Positions 1 through 7,013 of a DNA stretch of 12,039 nucleotides are shown one piece after another. The stretch comes from Herminiimonas sp. (GTDB lineage: Bacteria > Pseudomonadota > Gammaproteobacteria > Burkholderiales > Burkholderiaceae). The translations under genes were made by a program, and so were the position numbers. Each line of letters opens with the position of its first letter. Position 1 is the first letter of the stretch. Below the pieces are notes generated by a model that searched no databases, was not told the DNA's origin, and worked only from the letters and a program-made list of their open reading frames with translations. The stretch spans positions 1 through 12,039 of the forward strand of contig JACMQD010000261.1 in the NCBI GenBank assembly GCA_014377155.1, in the 5' to 3' direction.

Positions 1-1263
1 GACGGCCTGGGCATCGAACTGGTGCGCGAAATTGCCAGCGACTACAGGAACACACCGGTGGCCGTGATCACCGCTTTTGGTAGCACCGACAATGCGGTGG
101 TGGCACTCAAGGCCGGCGCGTTCGATTATCTGTCGAAGCCGGTCGGACTCGATCAGCTGCGCACGATGGTGCGTTCCGCGCTCGGGACGGGGACGTCCGG
201 CGACGTGCCGTCCGCCACCAATGCTACACCGGCGGGACACGATTTGCGCCTGCAGGGGCAATCCGACGTCATGCGCGACGTCCGGGCGCAGATCGTCAGG
301 CTGGCGCGCAGCATGGCGCCGGTTGCGATCAACGGCGAATCTGGCAGCGGCAAGGAATTGGCCGCACGCGACATTCATGCGCAGGGTTCGCGCGCCGACA
401 AGCCGTTCATCGCCGTCAATTGCGGCGCCATTCCCGAGGCTTTGATGGAAGCCGAATTTTTCGGTTATCGAAAGGGCGCGTTTACCGGCGCCAACGACGA
501 GCGTGACGGCTTTTTTCAGGCGGCCAATGGCGGCACGCTGTTGCTCGACGAGGTGGCCGACCTGCCACTGGCCATGCAGGTCAAACTGCTGCGCGCGATC
601 CAGGAGCGCCGCGTGCGCAAGGTCGGCGCCACTGCCGAAGAGCCGGTCGACGTTCGTCTCATCAGTGCCACCCATAAGGATCTTGAACGCTGCGTCGAAA
701 CCGGTGCATTCCGTCAGGATCTGTTCTACCGGCTCAACGTCATCGAGTTGCGTCTGCCGCCGTTGCGCGAGCGGCTGGACGATATCGGCCTGCTGGCCGA
801 CGGCATCCTCAAGCGTCTGGCAATCGGCGGCGAAAAGGCCGCGCTCAGCCAAGGCGCGCTCGACGCACTGCGCGCTTATCATTTCCCCGGTAATGTGCGT
901 GAACTGGAAAATATTCTCGAGCGCGCGACCGCGTTTGCCGACGGCGACGTCATCGAAGCCGGTGATCTTGCCCTCAAGAGTGGCGGTGGCCGTCGTCCGG
1001 CGCCCGAATCCGCGCCGGCAGCTAAAGCAGTCGTGCCGCAGTCGCCGGGCGCAAGCGGGCCGGCGACTGCGGCTATTGCGCCGGTGGCGGCAGTGCTGCC
1101 ACCATCGCTGCCGGATCACCTTGATAATGTCGAACGCGAAATCATCCAGCGCGCGCTGGACAAGACCCATTTCAATCGCACCCAGGCGGCAGAACTGCTC
1201 GGCATCAGTTTTCGGCAACTGCGCTACCGTATGCAGCGCCTGTCCATTCATGAGCCCGAATGA
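1..1263 (+). CDS. pilR: Sigma-54-dependent response regulator, PilR-like (5' truncated)
   Basis: This is an NtrC-family transcription activator that would receive phosphate from a sensor kinase and drive sigma-54 promoters; PilR controls type IV pilin. The frame is open from base 1, so the gene begins upstream and the phospho-acceptor Asp is outside the window. Visible parts are the end of the receiver domain (conserved Thr in ITAFGS, Lys in LSKPVG), then the AAA+ domain with Walker A GESGSGKE (about 334-357), the sigma-54 contact loop GAFTGA (475-492) and Walker B GGTLLLDE (529-552). An Ala/Pro-rich linker leads to a Fis-type helix-turn-helix (FNRTQAAELLGIS...RYRMQRL, about 1171-1245). The PilR assignment, rather than another NtrC relative, rests on the receiver/AAA+/HTH match and on ampD following directly, an order I recall from related betaproteobacteria. 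Its 3' end overlaps ampD by 14 bases. Confidence 0.85.
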   Translation, partial: DGLGIELVREIASDYRNTPVAVITAFGSTDNAVVALKAGAFDYLSKPVGLDQLRTMVRSALGTGTSGDVPSATNATPAGHDLRLQGQSDVMRDVRAQIVRLARSMAPVAINGESGSGKELAARDIHAQGSRADKPFIAVNCGAIPEALMEAEFFGYRKGAFTGANDERDGFFQAANGGTLLLDEVADLPLAMQVKLLRAIQERRVRKVGATAEEPVDVRLISATHKDLERCVETGAFRQDLFYRLNVIELRLPPLRERLDDIGLLADGILKRLAIGGEKAALSQGALDALRAYHFPGNVRELENILERATAFADGDVIEAGDLALKSGGGRRPAPESAPAAKAVVPQSPGASGPATAAIAPVAAVLPPSLPDHLDNVEREIIQRALDKTHFNRTQAAELLGISFRQLRYRMQRLSIHEPE

Positions 1264-1879
1264 GAGTACGCCGGTCGATTTCGCGATCGGCGAAGACGGC
1301 TGGTGTCGCGGTGCCGAGCATCTCGCGTCGCCGAACTTCGACGCGCGTGCCGCCGGCGTCGCCGTCGACCTGCTGGTGATTCACAACATCAGCCTGCCGC
1401 CGGGCCAGTTCGGCGGGCGCTACATCGATGACCTGTTCCTGAACCGACTCGACTTCGAGGCCGATCCGTATTTCGACCAGTTGCGGCCGCTGCGGGTCTC
1501 GGCGCATTTTCTGATCCGGCGCGATGGCCAGGTCATGCAGTTCGTCTCAGCCAATGACCGGGCATGGCATGCCGGGCTGTCGTCTTTCAACAGTCGCGAG
1601 CGTTGCAATGACTTTTCGATCGGCATCGAACTCGAAGGCACGGACTTCGTGCCATTCGACGACGTGCAATACCGCCAACTGGCGGCGCTGACCCTCGCGT
1701 TACATGCGCGCTACCCGCTGACCGATGTTGCCGGACATCTGCATATCGCGCCGGGACGCAAAACCGACCCCGGTCCGTTTTTCGACTGGTGCCGTTATGC
1801 GTCGGACGTGGGCCAAACCGCGGCAGGGCAAGCTGCATGCGGGATTGCGCGGCTTGTGTTGGCCTTTCCTACAATCTGA
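1250..1879 (+). CDS. ampD: 1,6-anhydro-N-acetylmuramyl-L-alanine amidase AmpD
   Basis: This is a cytoplasmic zinc amidase of the N-acetylmuramoyl-L-alanine amidase 2 family. It removes the stem peptide from anhydro-muropeptides during wall recycling, and its loss derepresses AmpR-controlled beta-lactamases where these exist. The product is 209 aa, against about 183-190 for enterobacterial AmpD; the excess is mainly a C-terminal tail. Zinc ligands appear as H45 (VIHNIS), H163 (GHLHIAP) and D173 (RKTDPG). The catalytic glutamate is E127 (GIELEG) and the lysine K171. The start is the ATG at 1250, inside the end of pilR, giving a 14-base overlap and probable translational coupling; no strong Shine-Dalgarno is visible and there is no better in-frame start. 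The motif usually written GH(S/C)DIAP reads GHLHIAP here, so the Asp after the zinc His is replaced by His. No signal peptide is present, which fits a cytoplasmic enzyme. Confidence 0.93.
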   Translation: MSPNESTPVDFAIGEDGWCRGAEHLASPNFDARAAGVAVDLLVIHNISLPPGQFGGRYIDDLFLNRLDFEADPYFDQLRPLRVSAHFLIRRDGQVMQFVSANDRAWHAGLSSFNSRERCNDFSIGIELEGTDFVPFDDVQYRQLAALTLALHARYPLTDVAGHLHIAPGRKTDPGPFFDWCRYASDVGQTAAGQAACGIARLVLAFPTI

Positions 1880-1936
1880 TGCAAAAAATCGACTGCACCG
1901 CAACATAAATACTTCCATCCAAAGCACAAAAATCCT

Positions 1937-1965
1937 TTGCATCTTGTCCTCACAGCTACTAGAAT
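1937..1965 (+). promoter_or_regulatory. Predicted sigma-70 promoter of nrdA
   Basis: A -35-like TTGCAT (1937-1942) and a -10 TAGAAT (1960-1965, five of six to consensus) are separated by exactly 17 bases in an AT-rich stretch. Transcription would start near 1972. The -10 lies inside the upstream NrdR-like box, which fits repression by promoter occlusion. The -35 is weak (three of six), so this is a prediction. Confidence 0.5.
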
Positions 1966-1971
1966 TAGGGA
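1956..1971. promoter_or_regulatory. Degenerate NrdR box (upstream)
   Basis: CTACTAGAATTAGGGA matches the downstream NrdR box at 11 of 16 positions and begins exactly 30 bases before it, about three helical turns. NrdR, the ATP-cone and zinc-ribbon repressor of nrd genes, binds paired boxes spaced by whole helical turns. The site covers the predicted -10 element. It is weaker than the downstream site. Confidence 0.5.
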
Positions 1972-1985
1972 AAATAACGTATATG

Positions 1986-2001
1986 CCACTAGATATAGTG
2001 T
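1986..2001. promoter_or_regulatory. NrdR box (downstream, near-palindromic)
   Basis: CCACTAGATATAGTGT is a near-perfect palindrome (CACTA-GATA-TAGTG core). It fits the known NrdR box pattern, roughly ACACWATATATWGTGT, in the expected place upstream of a ribonucleotide reductase operon. With the degenerate box 30 bases upstream it makes the usual two-box NrdR operator. Confidence 0.75.
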
Positions 2002-2068
2002 CGTAGCGGATTTATATCCTGGTTTGTTCCAAGTGCACCTCATCCTTTAAAAAGCGCTTCACATGTTG

Positions 2069-2096
2069 GACGGGGGCCGGAAAAGCCTCGTCTTTT
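2069..2096 (+). terminator. Terminator-like hairpin in the nrdA leader
   Basis: GACGGGG (2069-2075) pairs with CCTCGTC (2086-2092) around a 10-base loop, with one G-U pair, and is followed by TTTT (2093-2096). It lies about 100 bases after the predicted transcription start and 160 before the nrdA ATG. It could be an attenuator or a chance hairpin; the U tract is short. Confidence 0.35.
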
Positions 2097-2244
2097 AATC
2101 AGTAAATCGTCCGTTTTTCGCGTCCTTGCCAGTCATTCATTCGTGGCTGCGAGCGAGTCGGCCGACAATTCCGCGAATCCCGCGAATCTCTGCGGATTCT
2201 GACCATAACTACGTTCGGCATCCGCATGCCGGGCTCGAACATCG

Positions 2245-2250
2245 AAGGAG
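2245..2250 (+). promoter_or_regulatory. Ribosome binding site fixing the nrdA start
   Basis: AAGGAG lies five bases before the ATG at 2256. An in-frame ATG ten codons upstream (2226) has no such site, so 2256 is taken as the start. Confidence 0.8.
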
Positions 2251-2255
2251 TCTTG

Positions 2256-5177
2256 ATGCTCTCATCTCAAGAAACAACTGCAAAATCGTCCACCGACTAT
2301 GGTGTCGGTAAATCGCAATCCCACGTCGCCGCGTCGACCGCTGGCCATGGCGTGAGTCTGGGAGACTACCGCATCATCCGCCGCAATGGCGCCGTGGTGC
2401 CGTTCGAGCCCTCCAAAATTGCCATCGCCGTCACCAAGGCATTCCTCGCAGTCAACGGTGGCCAGGGTGCAGCGTCGGCCCGCGTACGTGAACTGGTCGA
2501 GCAGCTGACTTCCAGCGTGGTCGCGGCGTTGGTACGGCGTCAGCCGGCCGGCGGCACCTTCCATATCGAAGACATTCAGGATCAGGTCGAGCTGTCGCTG
2601 ATGCGCTCCGGCGAACATGATGTGGCCCGCGCCTATGTGCTGTACCGCGCCAAGCGCATGGAAGAGCGCGCCCAGCAGCAGGCTACCCGCCCGGTCGAGG
2701 CCACGGCGCAGTTGCACGTCCTCGAAAACGGCCAGCGCCGCGTGCTCGACATGAACCAAGTACGCGACCTGATCGTCGCTGCCTGCGTCGGTCTCGAAAA
2801 GCATGTCGATGCCGATGCGATCCTGGCCGAGACGGTCAAGAACCTGTACGACGGCGTACCGGTCGAAGAGCTGCACAAGTCGGCTATCCTGGCAGCGCGC
2901 GCGCTGATGGAAAAAGACCCGGCCTACAGCACCGTGACTGCGCGTCTGCTGATGCACACCATCCGCAAAGAAGTATTCGGCCTCGAAGTCGCGCAAAAAG
3001 ATGCGCAGTCGCAGTATCTCGACTACTTCCCCAAGTTCATCAAGAAGGGTATCGAGGCCGGCCTGCTCGACGAAAAACTGGCCCAGTTCGATCTCGCCAG
3101 GCTGGCCGATGCACTGGTGCCGGAACGTGACCTGCAGTTCGGTTACCTCGGCCTGCAAACGCTGTACGACCGTTATTTTCTGCACATCCGCGATATCCGC
3201 ATCGAAATGCCGCAGGCGTTCTACATGCGCGTGGCGATGGGCTTGTCGCTCAATGAAATCAACCGCGAAGCGCGGGCGATCGAGTTTTACACCCTGCTGT
3301 CGAGCTTCGATTTCATGAGCTCGACGCCGACCCTGTTCAATTCCGGCACTCAGCGTTCGCAACTGTCGTCCTGCTACCTGACCACTGTCTCCGACGACCT
3401 CGAAGGTATCTACGACGCCATCAAGGAAAACGCGCTGCTGGCCAAATACGCCGGCGGCCTCGGCAACGACTGGACGCCGGTGCGTTCGCTCGGCGCCCAC
3501 ATCAAAGGTACCAACGGCCGCTCGCAAGGCGTCGTGCCGTTCTTGAAAGTGGTCAACGATACTGCTGTCGCGGTCAACCAGGGCGGCAAGCGCAAGGGCG
3601 CTGTTTGTGCGTATCTGGAAACCTGGCACATGGATATCGAGGAATTCCTCGACCTGCGCAAGAACACCGGCGACGACCGCCGACGTACGCATGACATGAA
3701 TACTGCCAACTGGATTCCCGACCTGTTCATGAAGCGTGTGATGGAAAAAGGCGAGTGGACCTTGTTTTCGCCGAGCGATACGCCGGACCTGCACGACAAG
3801 GTCGGCCGCGCTTTCGAACAAGCGTACCTGGGCTACGAAGCCCGCGCCGCACGCGGCGAACTGCCCCTGTTCAAAAAGATCCAGGCGCTCGACCTGTGGC
3901 GCAAGATGCTATCGATGCTGTTCGAAACCGGTCATCCGTGGATCACGTTCAAGGACCCGTGCAACATCCGGTCGCCGCAGCAACATGTCGGCGTGGTTCA
4001 CAGCTCTAACTTGTGCACCGAAATCACGCTCAACACCAACGATGCCGAAATCGCGGTCTGCAATCTCGGATCGGTCAACATGCCGGCGCACATGAAGGAT
4101 GGCAAGCTCGATCAGGTCAAGCTGCAAAAAACCATCCGCACCGCAATGCGCATGCTCGACAACGTCATCGACATTAACTACTACGCGGTCAAGAAGGCGC
4201 GTGATTCGAACCTGCGTCATCGTCCGGTCGGTCTGGGCATCATGGGTTTCCAGGATTGCCTGCACATGATGCGTATGCCCTATGCCTCCAACGATGCGGT
4301 GCAGTTCGCCGACCAGTCGATGGAAATGGTCTGCTATTACGCCTACCTTGCCTCGACCGAGCTGGCCGAAGAGCGCGGTCGCTACAGTTCGTACACTGGC
4401 TCGCTGTGGGACCGTGGCATCCTGCCGCAGGACTCGCTCAAGCTGCTGGCAGAAGAGCGTGGCGGTTATCTGGAATGCGACCTGAGCGAATCGATGGACT
4501 GGACGCTGGTGCGCGACCGCATTAAGCAGTTCGGCATGCGCAACTCGAATTGCGTGGCGATCGCACCGACGGCCACCATTTCCAACATCATCGGCGTGTC
4601 GGCCTGCATCGAGCCGACCTACCAGAATCTGTACGTAAAATCGAACCTGTCGGGCGAGTTCACCGAAATCAACGCTTATCTGGTACGTGACCTGAAAGCG
4701 CGCGGCCTGTGGGATGAAGTCATGATCTCGGACCTGAAATACTTCGATGGCAGCTTGGCCAAGATCGATCGCATTCCGCAGGACCTGCGCCAGATCTACG
4801 CCACCGCATTCGAAGTCGAGCCGTCATGGCTGGTCGAAGCCGCCTCGCGTCGCCAAAAATGGATCGATCAGGCGCAGTCGCTCAATATCTACATGGCTGG
4901 CGCGTCGGGCAAGAAGCTTGACGAGACCTACAAGCTGGCCTGGCTGCGCGGCTTGAAGACGACCTACTATCTGCGTACCATCGGCGCCACGCACACCGAG
5001 AAATCGACCTCCAAAACCGGTGCGCTGAACGCGGTGGGTACCGACGGCGGCGCCACCGGCGGCATGGCCGCCAGTAGCGGCAGTATCACCGCATCGGTAG
5101 CCGACGAGCTCGACGGACCAGCCTGCGTGCTCCGTCCAGGCGACACCGGATTTGAAGAATGTGAGGCGTGTCAATAG
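2256..5177 (+). CDS. nrdA: Ribonucleoside-diphosphate reductase class Ia, alpha subunit (NrdA)
   Basis: This is the large, catalytic subunit of the aerobic reductase that turns ribonucleoside diphosphates into deoxyribonucleotides, working with NrdB. At 973 aa it is longer than E. coli NrdA (761) because it carries two N-terminal ATP-cone regions. Cone 1 (about residues 39-127) has a well-kept core, RRNGAVVPFEPSKI. Cone 2 (about 153-243) is degenerate, with VLENGQRRVLDMNQV and no matching Lys. Catalytic residues are in place: C373 (SSCYL), N585/C587/E589 (NLCTE), C602 (AVCNLGS), radical-relay tyrosines Y904-Y905 (TTYYLRT) and the C-terminal redox pair C969/C972 (CEACQ) on a Gly/Ser-rich tail. 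Two cones, the first conserved and the second not, match the Pseudomonas aeruginosa NrdA arrangement, where the first cone senses ATP/dATP. nrdB follows after 131 bases; the pair is probably one operon under NrdR. Confidence 0.97.
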   Translation: MLSSQETTAKSSTDYGVGKSQSHVAASTAGHGVSLGDYRIIRRNGAVVPFEPSKIAIAVTKAFLAVNGGQGAASARVRELVEQLTSSVVAALVRRQPAGGTFHIEDIQDQVELSLMRSGEHDVARAYVLYRAKRMEERAQQQATRPVEATAQLHVLENGQRRVLDMNQVRDLIVAACVGLEKHVDADAILAETVKNLYDGVPVEELHKSAILAARALMEKDPAYSTVTARLLMHTIRKEVFGLEVAQKDAQSQYLDYFPKFIKKGIEAGLLDEKLAQFDLARLADALVPERDLQFGYLGLQTLYDRYFLHIRDIRIEMPQAFYMRVAMGLSLNEINREARAIEFYTLLSSFDFMSSTPTLFNSGTQRSQLSSCYLTTVSDDLEGIYDAIKENALLAKYAGGLGNDWTPVRSLGAHIKGTNGRSQGVVPFLKVVNDTAVAVNQGGKRKGAVCAYLETWHMDIEEFLDLRKNTGDDRRRTHDMNTANWIPDLFMKRVMEKGEWTLFSPSDTPDLHDKVGRAFEQAYLGYEARAARGELPLFKKIQALDLWRKMLSMLFETGHPWITFKDPCNIRSPQQHVGVVHSSNLCTEITLNTNDAEIAVCNLGSVNMPAHMKDGKLDQVKLQKTIRTAMRMLDNVIDINYYAVKKARDSNLRHRPVGLGIMGFQDCLHMMRMPYASNDAVQFADQSMEMVCYYAYLASTELAEERGRYSSYTGSLWDRGILPQDSLKLLAEERGGYLECDLSESMDWTLVRDRIKQFGMRNSNCVAIAPTATISNIIGVSACIEPTYQNLYVKSNLSGEFTEINAYLVRDLKARGLWDEVMISDLKYFDGSLAKIDRIPQDLRQIYATAFEVEPSWLVEAASRRQKWIDQAQSLNIYMAGASGKKLDETYKLAWLRGLKTTYYLRTIGATHTEKSTSKTGALNAVGTDGGATGGMAASSGSITASVADELDGPACVLRPGDTGFEECEACQ

Positions 5178-5250
5178 AAAGAATGTGCCGTAGCGTCATC
5201 ATCGGATGAACCTCGGCGCAATCTGCCAGTCAGACCATCAATGTCGTGCA

Positions 5251-5277
5251 GCCGCGATTGCGTTACAGTGTCGCGGC
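5251..5277 (+). other. Hairpin in the nrdA-nrdB spacer
   Basis: GCCGCGA (5251-5257) pairs perfectly with TCGCGGC (5271-5277) around a 13-base loop, 31 bases before the nrdB start. There is no U tract, so it is not a terminator. It might affect mRNA processing or stability between the two cistrons, or may be incidental. Confidence 0.4.
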
Positions 5278-5308
5278 AGCGCAACCAGAATACGAACAAG
5301 GAAAACAC

Positions 5309-6511
5309 ATGTTAAGTTGGGACGAAGAAATCACGCCGCAGGTAACGCCTTCACGCGCAGCGCAACCGCTCGCCGAGCCCGCGCTTCAATCGGTGCATGC
5401 GACGTCGGTTCGCGTACAAAACGCGCATAGCGACATCGCTCTCAGTCCGGCGCTGGTCGTCAAGCCCGACGTCATTACGCCGGAAGCCGCCGCACGCCGC
5501 GTCAATGCCGCCGACAAGCGCATCATCAACGGCAGCACTGACGTCAACCAGCTGGTGCCATTCAAGTACAAATGGGCGTGGGACAAATACCTGGCCGGTT
5601 GTGCCAATCACTGGATGCCGCAGGAAATCAACATGCAGCGCGACATCGAGCTGTGGAAAAATCCGAACGGCCTGACCGACGACGAGCGTCGCCTGGTCAA
5701 ACGCAACCTCGGCTTTTTCGTCACCGCCGATTCGCTTGCCGCCAACAACATCGTGCTCGGCACTTATCGCCACATTACCGCGCCGGAATGCCGGCAGTAT
5801 CTGTTGCGCCAGGCGTTCGAAGAAGCGATCCATACTCACGCGTACCAGTACATCGTCGAGTCGCTTGGTTTGGACGAGGCCGAAATTTTCAACGCGTACC
5901 ATGAAGTCGAATCGATCCGCGACAAGGATGAGTTTCTGATTCCGTTTATCGATGCGCTGACCGATCCCAACTTCACCACCGGCACTACCGAAAACGACCA
6001 GACGCTGCTGAAGTCGCTGATCGTGTTTTCGTGCCTGATGGAAGGACTGTTTTTCTACGTCGGCTTCACGCAGATTCTGGCGCTCGGACGACAGAATAAA
6101 ATGATGGGCGCGGCCGAGCAGTATCAGTACATTTTGCGCGACGAATCGATGCACTGTAACTTCGGCATCGATCTGGTCAACACGATCAAGATGGAAAATC
6201 CGCATTTGTGGACAGCGGAATTTCGAGACGAAATTAAATCTTTGTTTTTGCGCGCGGTGGAGTTGGAATATCGTTACGCAGAGGATACAATGCCCCGGGG
6301 AGTGCTCGGTTTGAATGCGCCGATGTTCAAGGGCTATCTGAGGTTCATCGCCAATCGCCGCGCACAGCAAATCGGTATCGAACCGATGTTCGATCAGGAA
6401 GAAAATCCTTTCCCCTGGATGAGCGAAATGATCGATCTGAAAAAAGAGCGCAACTTTTTCGAGACGCGCGTGATCGAATACCAGACCGGTGGCGCACTGA
6501 ACTGGGAATAA
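5309..6511 (+). CDS. nrdB: Ribonucleoside-diphosphate reductase class Ia, beta subunit (NrdB)
   Basis: This is the small subunit. It holds a di-iron centre and makes the tyrosyl radical that is passed to NrdA. The ATG at 5309 gives 400 aa beginning MLSWDEE, a usual NrdB start, with AAGGA at 5298-5302 six bases ahead; an in-frame ATG at 5246 lacks this site. Iron ligands read D141 (TADSLAANN), E172 and H175 (EEAIHTHAY), E245 (MEGLFF), and E279 and H282 (RDESMH). Y179 is in the radical tyrosine position, so this is a tyrosyl-radical protein and not the Tyr-lacking chlamydial type. Residues about 10-65 form an Ala/Pro/Val-rich, probably disordered extension before the conserved core ([14 protein letters not shown]). 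The C-terminus keeps the NrdA-docking tail ending GGALNWE. Two terminators lie downstream at 6676 and 6756. Confidence 0.97.
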   Translation: MLSWDEEITPQVTPSRAAQPLAEPALQSVHATSVRVQNAHSDIALSPALVVKPDVITPEAAARRVNAADKRIINGSTDVNQLVPFKYKWAWDKYLAGCANHWMPQEINMQRDIELWKNPNGLTDDERRLVKRNLGFFVTADSLAANNIVLGTYRHITAPECRQYLLRQAFEEAIHTHAYQYIVESLGLDEAEIFNAYHEVESIRDKDEFLIPFIDALTDPNFTTGTTENDQTLLKSLIVFSCLMEGLFFYVGFTQILALGRQNKMMGAAEQYQYILRDESMHCNFGIDLVNTIKMENPHLWTAEFRDEIKSLFLRAVELEYRYAEDTMPRGVLGLNAPMFKGYLRFIANRRAQQIGIEPMFDQEENPFPWMSEMIDLKKERNFFETRVIEYQTGGALNWE

Positions 6512-6532
6512 AAAAGCGGGAACGGTTGCACT

Positions 6533-6558
6533 CTCGCCGCAACAGACAATGCGGCGAG
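6533..6558 (+). other. Stem-loop after nrdB
   Basis: CTCGCCGCA (6533-6541) pairs with TGCGGCGAG (6550-6558) around an 8-base loop, 21 bases after the nrdB stop. No T tract follows, so it is more likely a 3'-end protecting hairpin than an intrinsic terminator. Confidence 0.4.
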
Positions 6559-6675
6559 GCAAACTGAGCGAGACAGAAGCAGTCGAAAAACAGGATCGCA
6601 AAAGACTGCAAAAAGAAGAAAGGCTATAACCGAATTTAATGGACAGTAGAAGACCGATACGTTCTCATCTGCTAG

Positions 6676-6714
6676 CGCCGCCGTACTCGATTATGTCGGG
6701 TATGGCGGCGTTTT
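6676..6714 (+). terminator. Intrinsic terminator of nrdAB (first)
   Basis: A 15-bp stem, including two G-U pairs, pairs 6676-6690 with 6696-6710 around a 5-base loop and is followed by TTTT. The GC-rich base is CGCCGCC/GGCGGCG. It is the first strong stop after nrdB. Confidence 0.8.
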
Positions 6715-6755
6715 CCTTGAAAAACGCTTCAACATTTTTTAAACAGAATTCCGAA

Positions 6756-6781
6756 GCCGGCTTTGTGCCGGCGTTTTTTTT
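6756..6781 (+). terminator. Intrinsic terminator (second, tandem)
   Basis: GCCGGC (6756-6761), a TTTGT loop, GCCGGC (6767-6772), then G and eight Ts (6774-6781). This classical rho-independent terminator backs up the one ending at 6714. Confidence 0.85.
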
Positions 6782-6966
6782 GGCCACGACCGTTCGGTAA
6801 CTGCGCGCCAGACGCAAGAACCGGCTACGGTGGCCATTGGCTGAAGTGCTGCATGGACGAGGGGATGCAGCAGTTCAGCTGGTGCCGAATTCATTAGCGC
6901 AAGCGACGAACATGCTTGTGCCGATGAATAACCCGCCACACTCATCGCGATGGGTGGGGCGGGTTT
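6781..6966 (+). ncRNA. Candidate structured RNA or leader: consecutive long hairpins
   Basis: Four paired elements follow each other. TGGCCAC (6781-6787) can pair with GTGGCCA (6830-6836). The next element, 6835-6854 with 6865-6884, has 20 positions with one G-G mismatch and three G-U pairs, around the loop GGACGAGGGG. Then 6889-6894 and 6897-6904 pair with 6924-6929 and 6914-6921 around a 9-base loop. Last, 6930-6945 pairs with 6950-6965, 16 positions with one mismatch and loop CGCG. The final stem is GC-rich with flanking AA/TTT, like a bidirectional terminator. The region could be an independent small RNA ending near 6966 or the leader of the H1-like gene. It matches no RNA family I recognise (not tmRNA, RNase P, SRP or tRNA), and no clear promoter was found. 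Confidence 0.45.
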
Positions 6967-6968
6967 CG

Positions 6969-6990
6969 AAAACAAGTAACTTGTTTTTTT
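6969..6990 (+). terminator. Weak terminator-like hairpin before the H1-like gene
   Basis: AAAACAAG (6969-6976), loop TAA, CTTGTTTT (6980-6987), with T continuing to 6990. The stem has only two G-C pairs but carries a full U tract. It ends ten bases before the AAGGAG of the next gene, so it may attenuate that gene or end a small RNA. Confidence 0.45.
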
Positions 6991-7013
6991 CCATCACGTG
7001 AAGGAGAAACAAA

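Larger units (their letters stand above)
1880..2255 (+). other. Intergenic regulatory region / long nrdA leader
   Basis: These 376 bases between ampD and nrdA hold no convincing gene. The first part (to about 2005) is AT-rich and carries the predicted promoter and paired NrdR boxes. The rest would be a 5' leader of about 280 bases. It contains a terminator-like hairpin at 2069-2096 and, near 2170-2200, a small duplicated CCGCGAATC motif followed by GCGGATTC that can pair with it. No clear terminator for ampD is seen. Confidence 0.6.
6512..7013 (+). other. Gene-free region between nrdB and the H1-like gene, rich in hairpins
   Basis: These 502 bases hold no convincing coding sequence. In order they carry a stem-loop after nrdB, about 110 purine-rich bases with nothing recognisable, two intrinsic terminators, a run of long hairpins (6781-6966), a weak terminator-like hairpin (6969-6990), and the ribosome binding site AAGGAG (7001-7006), seven bases before the ATG of the H1-like gene. 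No confident sigma-70 promoter for that gene was seen. Confidence 0.6.

Noticed and set aside
503..1249. Upstream extension of the ampD frame inside pilR
   Set aside because: The frame is open but Arg/Ser/Ala-rich with no AmpD similarity; the amidase domain begins after the ATG at 1250.
2262..3821. 519-codon open frame on the - strand opposite nrdA
   Set aside because: nrdA is certain on the + strand with all catalytic residues; the antisense frame is a by-product of GC-rich codon use and resembles no known family.
5351..6601. 416-codon open frame on the - strand opposite nrdB
   Set aside because: It is antisense of a complete, well-conserved nrdB, with no recognisable domain or ribosome binding site.
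6717..6745. TTGAAA with a TAAACA-like -10 as a promoter for the hairpin region
   Set aside because: The -10 matches only three of six positions, and the transcript would start directly into the 6756 terminator.
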